Part shown: positions 4,990 to 7,337 of the stretch, piece by piece
Layout of the letters: every line of letters starts with the position of its first letter
Numbering within the stretch: position 1 is the stretch's first letter
From: Candidatus Sumerlaeota bacterium
GTDB taxonomy: Bacteria > Sumerlaeota > Sumerlaeia > JADFCT01
Assembly (NCBI GenBank): GCA_026398575.1
Contig: JAPLSP010000428.1
Coordinates: 1 to 7,337 of the forward strand
DNA: 7,337 nt
Direction: 5' to 3'
The notes under the pieces: generated by a model
Told to the model about the DNA's origin: nothing
Database searches by the model: none
What the model saw: only the letters and a program-made list of their open reading frames with translations
Position numbers and translations under genes: made by a program

Positions 4990-7149
4990 CTATAGCCTCA
5001 CTATCATCTCTGGAAACCGCTGAAAATCCTGCGATCCCAGGATGCGCGTCGTCCAGAGTTTCTCCGCGCGCTCGTGGCTGAAATGAACGAGGTCGGGATA
5101 CTCGATGAGCGCCGCCAGCGAGTCCATCCATTCCGCGGCGCGCGTCTTGGCGCCCTTGCCTTCGAGTTCTTCCGGCGGCAGGTCCAGCAGCACGTCTTCC
5201 CGTTCGTCAATCGCGCCGGCCAGCTCCTGAATCGGATCGCCGATCGCGACTTTCATCCGCGTCACGACGACAAAATTCTCCTCGATATCCTCGAGCCAGC
5301 GATCCGGCAGGTCGGTCTCGTCGTCGAGAAGGATGAAGGTCTGCCAATTGCAGGACGCCACGCCGCCGAAGCGATGGCGATGATAATGGTTGAGGAAATG
5401 ATCCTGGTCCTGTTGCGAGGCATCGCCGAGTTCCAGGATTTCATCGGATGAAACCAGCCCCAGCGCTTCAATCACCAGCGAAATGACGATGTTGGGATTG
5501 TCACTCGTCCATTGCTCGATGACGCGCTGCAGCGCGCCGAGGCGCGGTCCGAGCCGGGAAGTCTTGATCCAGAAAACGATATTGTTGGCAAGAATCGGGG
5601 AGAGGCGCATGAGCGACGCCAGTTTGGCCGCCTCGCTGACTGCCAGGCCGGACGCGCCGCCGTGTCCGTTCCCTCCCTTCGGTTTTCCGCTTTCGCCGAA
5701 TTCGCAGATGATTTTGTTGACGCATCTTCCTTCGCCCAACTCCGACAGTCTGACCGCCGGCCATTCAGTCAGCGGAGGCGGATCGGCGGGATCGAACGTC
5801 GTATCAAAAAAGTCCTCCGCGCCCTGATACAGCGAGTTTATCTCAGGCTCGGTCAACTGCGGCGTCGCCGTGACGAGGTAAGGCGGTTCCGGATCGTAGG
5901 CGATACCCCACGCGGCGGCCTGTTCGCGGACCTGCGAGGCGGGAAGAACCGCGAGAGGAAAAACCTGAACATCGGTTCCGATCTCGTTCTCCTCGACAAA
6001 CTCCATCGAGCGCGCCACGGAGTCCTTGTCCTCGCCCGGCAGCCCCAGGATCAGGTCCAGCATCACGTCAATCTGGGCGTCCTGCAGCGAATGAACCCCG
6101 GCCACCACCCGCTTCAAATCCGTCGGGCGCTGAATGCGGCGCAGAATTTCCGGATTCGAGGTTTGCAGCCCCACCTCGACGACGCTGAAGCCGCATCGCT
6201 CCATCGCTGCGGCGTCGCCCGGCTTGAGCGCGTCGGCTTTGATCTCGGTATGCAGCGAGAGGCGCCGGTCCGCATTGACCTTCTCGATCATCGCCAGCAG
6301 TTCCGCGAAATCCGGGCGGACGTTGAACGTCGGGTCCATGAAGAAGACGTCCGAAACGCCGCGCTCGATCGCGTAGCGCAAAGTCTTCTCCACGCTATCG
6401 AGCGGATAATAGCGCACGTTTTCGGACGATTTATTATAGGCGCAATAAATGCAGTGGAACGGGCATCCGCGCAGGGTCTCGAAGATCAGATACGAGTCGC
6501 GCTTGGGGTCGAGATAATTCATCAAATACGGCGAAGGCAGCCATGCCAAATCCACCGCGCCATAAGCATCGCCATCATGCCACAGCGGCGCCCCCTCAAT
6601 TGCGGATTGCGGATTCGGGGTTCGGGATTCGGGATTCGGGATTCGGGATTTCTGACTCGGAACTCGGAACTCGGAACTCGGAACTAGCGGATCGGAACTC
6701 GGAACTCGGAACTGCGAAGCCGGAACTCCTTTTAGGCGCGCGATATAGTGAGCAAATGCGATTTCGCCTTCGCCGGTGAAAAGCGCGTCGAATCCGCCGC
6801 GTTGCAGCACGATCCAGTTGTCCCGCGCCACTTCAGGCCCCCCCGCCACGATCCGGCAGCGCGGCAGCTTTTGTCGAATTTCCCGCGCCAGCCACAAACT
6901 CCGCGCCGTGTTCCAGCAATAGAGCGACAGCCCCAAAACATCCGGCTCCTTCGCCGTGACCGCCTGCGCCAGCATTGCGTCGCCAAAGTAGTCCGATTCA
7001 TCCCGCCCCAGGATTTCCACTTCCTCCAGCGCGCATACCTTCGACGCCACCAACGCCGCCTTCAGCAATCCCGCCGCGACCGGCTCGTTATCCCGGATGC
7101 GCCCGTAGGCGATCCGCTGTCCCCCCAACTGCGCCAATAATATTCGCAT
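4990..7149 (-). CDS. B12-binding domain radical SAM protein
   Basis: 719-aa cytoplasmic enzyme with an N-terminal cobalamin-binding fold (about 1-135, with VAGGPEV at 101-107 and GEGEIAF at 126-132) and a radical SAM domain. The 4Fe-4S cluster motif CxxxCxxC is Cys229, Cys233 and Cys236. Further radical SAM core signatures are FFMDPTFN (269-276), VEVGLQT (324-330) and DLILGLPGED (365-374). Such enzymes use cobalamin and S-adenosylmethionine for methylations or rearrangements; the substrate is not evident. Residues 142-184 are encoded by a 7-bp repeat array and form a Pro/Ser-rich linker exactly between the two domains. Residues about 470-719 are a C-terminal extension I do not recognise, starting with a Gly/Lys-rich hinge (485-501). 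Start: MRILLAQL is the usual opening of this family, and a GGGGA lies about 3 nt upstream on the coding strand, a modest ribosome site. The gene stands alone on this strand, so no operon partner hints at its pathway. Confidence 0.9.
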   Translation of the reverse strand: MRILLAQLGGQRIAYGRIRDNEPVAAGLLKAALVASKVCALEEVEILGRDESDYFGDAMLAQAVTAKEPDVLGLSLYCWNTARSLWLAREIRQKLPRCRIVAGGPEVARDNWIVLQRGGFDALFTGEGEIAFAHYIARLKGVPASQFRVPSSDPLVPSSEFRVPSQKSRIPNPESRTPNPQSAIEGAPLWHDGDAYGAVDLAWLPSPYLMNYLDPKRDSYLIFETLRGCPFHCIYCAYNKSSENVRYYPLDSVEKTLRYAIERGVSDVFFMDPTFNVRPDFAELLAMIEKVNADRRLSLHTEIKADALKPGDAAAMERCGFSVVEVGLQTSNPEILRRIQRPTDLKRVVAGVHSLQDAQIDVMLDLILGLPGEDKDSVARSMEFVEENEIGTDVQVFPLAVLPASQVREQAAAWGIAYDPEPPYLVTATPQLTEPEINSLYQGAEDFFDTTFDPADPPPLTEWPAVRLSELGEGRCVNKIICEFGESGKPKGGNGHGGASGLAVSEAAKLASLMRLSPILANNIVFWIKTSRLGPRLGALQRVIEQWTSDNPNIVISLVIEALGLVSSDEILELGDASQQDQDHFLNHYHRHRFGGVASCNWQTFILLDDETDLPDRWLEDIEENFVVVTRMKVAIGDPIQELAGAIDEREDVLLDLPPEELEGKGAKTRAAEWMDSLAALIEYPDLVHFSHERAEKLWTTRILGSQDFQRFPEMIVRL
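6600..6725. repeat. In-frame 7-bp repeat array, eighteen units
   Basis: Eighteen consecutive heptamers in unbroken register, 126 bp in all. Block A (6600-6648) is two TTGCGGA, one TTCGGGG and four TTCGGGA, followed by degenerate TTTCTGA (6649-6655). Block B (6656-6725) is built on CTCGGAA: four perfect units, then CTAGCGG, ATCGGAA, two more perfect units, CTGCGAA and GCCGGAA. The two unit types are related in sequence. The length is 42 codons, so the array keeps the radical SAM frame open. On the minus strand it encodes a 7-residue periodic peptide: FRVPSSE-like from block B and SRIPNPE-like from block A. Such heptamer tracts are, from general familiarity, more typical of intergenic DNA. Confidence 0.93.
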
Positions 7150-7242
7150 TCATCCCCGCAATGAAAAAAGGTGTGGGCCTTTATGAGGCAAAGAATCGCC
7201 CCGGGACAAGCCTTATCCGTCGTGCATGTCCCAACTTATAGC

Positions 7243-7252
7243 TTGGCGCCAA
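7243..7252. promoter_or_regulatory. 10-bp palindrome upstream of the radical SAM gene
   Basis: TTGGCGCCAA is a perfect palindrome 94 bp upstream of the radical SAM start codon. A related half-degenerate site, AGCTGGCGCCGAA (7283-7295), follows about 40 bp further out. Together they could be operator half-sites for a dimeric regulator, but GGCGCC is not rare in GC-rich DNA and the call is tentative. Confidence 0.2.
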
Positions 7253-7299
7253 ACTTCAGCAATGACTCAGCGCGTCTATCAAAGCTGGCGCCGAATGGT

Positions 7300-7326
7300 A
7301 GGCCGTCCCGCTCCGCCGGGCGGCCT
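7300..7326. repeat. GC-rich hairpin at the right edge
   Basis: AGGCCGTCC (7300-7308) and GGGCGGCCT (7318-7326) pair over nine positions, including one G-T wobble, around a 9-nt loop. No T-run follows within the window. The loop and its flank contain CGCTCCGCCGG (7309-7319), which differs by one base from CGCTCCACCGG in both 39-bp repeats at the left end. It is probably an intergenic palindromic repeat, possibly of the same family; a terminator for a gene outside the window is also possible. The rest of 7150-7337 shows no gene. Confidence 0.5.
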
Positions 7327-7337
7327 TGGCGCGCTGT

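Noticed and set aside
5512..6687. Long open frame on the + strand opposite the radical SAM gene.
   Set aside because: It is rich in Arg, His and Gln with no recognisable motif and lies wholly opposite a gene with clear catalytic motifs. It is a codon-bias shadow.
6600..6725. A CRISPR array or leucine-rich type protein repeat as the explanation for the periodic tract.
   Set aside because: Units are 7 bp with no spacers, and the tract is open in several frames with different periodic peptides. The repeat is therefore a DNA-level heptamer, not a protein fold or CRISPR.
4990..7149. RiPP maturation by the B12 radical SAM enzyme.
   Set aside because: No short precursor-like gene, peptidase or transporter lies near it in the window, so there is no support beyond the general enzyme class.
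7182..7210. Possible minus-strand promoter for the radical SAM gene: TTGTCC, 18-bp spacer, CATAAA.
   Set aside because: Each half matches only 4 of 6 consensus bases, which is expected by chance in this length of DNA.

Overview
The window has four protein-coding genes and an unusual number of short DNA repeats. GC content is moderate to high. The mix of genes suggests an uncultured environmental bacterium from a lineage rich in pseudopilin-like proteins, such as Sumerlaeota, Hydrogenedentota or the Planctomycetes/Lentisphaerae neighbourhood. The genes are two pseudopilin-like chimeras, a Tat-exported sugar-isomerase-type TIM barrel, and a B12-binding radical SAM protein. The lineage is an inference from family flavour only; there is no rRNA or marker gene here.

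Layout. Bases 1-286 are non-coding. They hold two 39-bp direct repeats, each with a hairpin, and a 10-bp-stem hairpin just before the first gene. Two tandem paralogous genes follow on the + strand (287-1879 and 1944-3776). Both encode exported proteins with a similar N-terminal domain of about 370 residues, then a hydrophobic helix and a C-terminal pseudopilin-like module. The C-terminal modules belong to two different pseudopilin types. The 64-bp gap between the genes holds a degenerate 10-bp tandem repeat. A third + strand gene (3880-4851) encodes a Tat-signal xylose-isomerase-like TIM-barrel protein. A 138-bp convergent gap holds two separate 9-bp tandem repeats. The minus-strand gene (7149-4990) encodes a cobalamin-binding radical SAM enzyme. 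It carries an in-frame array of eighteen 7-bp units in the linker between its B12 and radical SAM domains. The last 188 bp are non-coding and hold a strong GC-rich hairpin.

Function. The first two genes probably act together, or as diverged copies, at the cell envelope. They look like pseudopilin domains transplanted onto an exported protein without the prepilin peptidase site. The TIM-barrel protein probably acts on a sugar outside the cytoplasm. The radical SAM enzyme is cytoplasmic, its substrate is unknown, and nothing in the window ties it to the other genes. The most notable signals are the repeated pairing of one exported domain with different pseudopilin tails, and the mobile-looking heptamer array that entered or expanded inside a conserved enzyme without breaking its frame.
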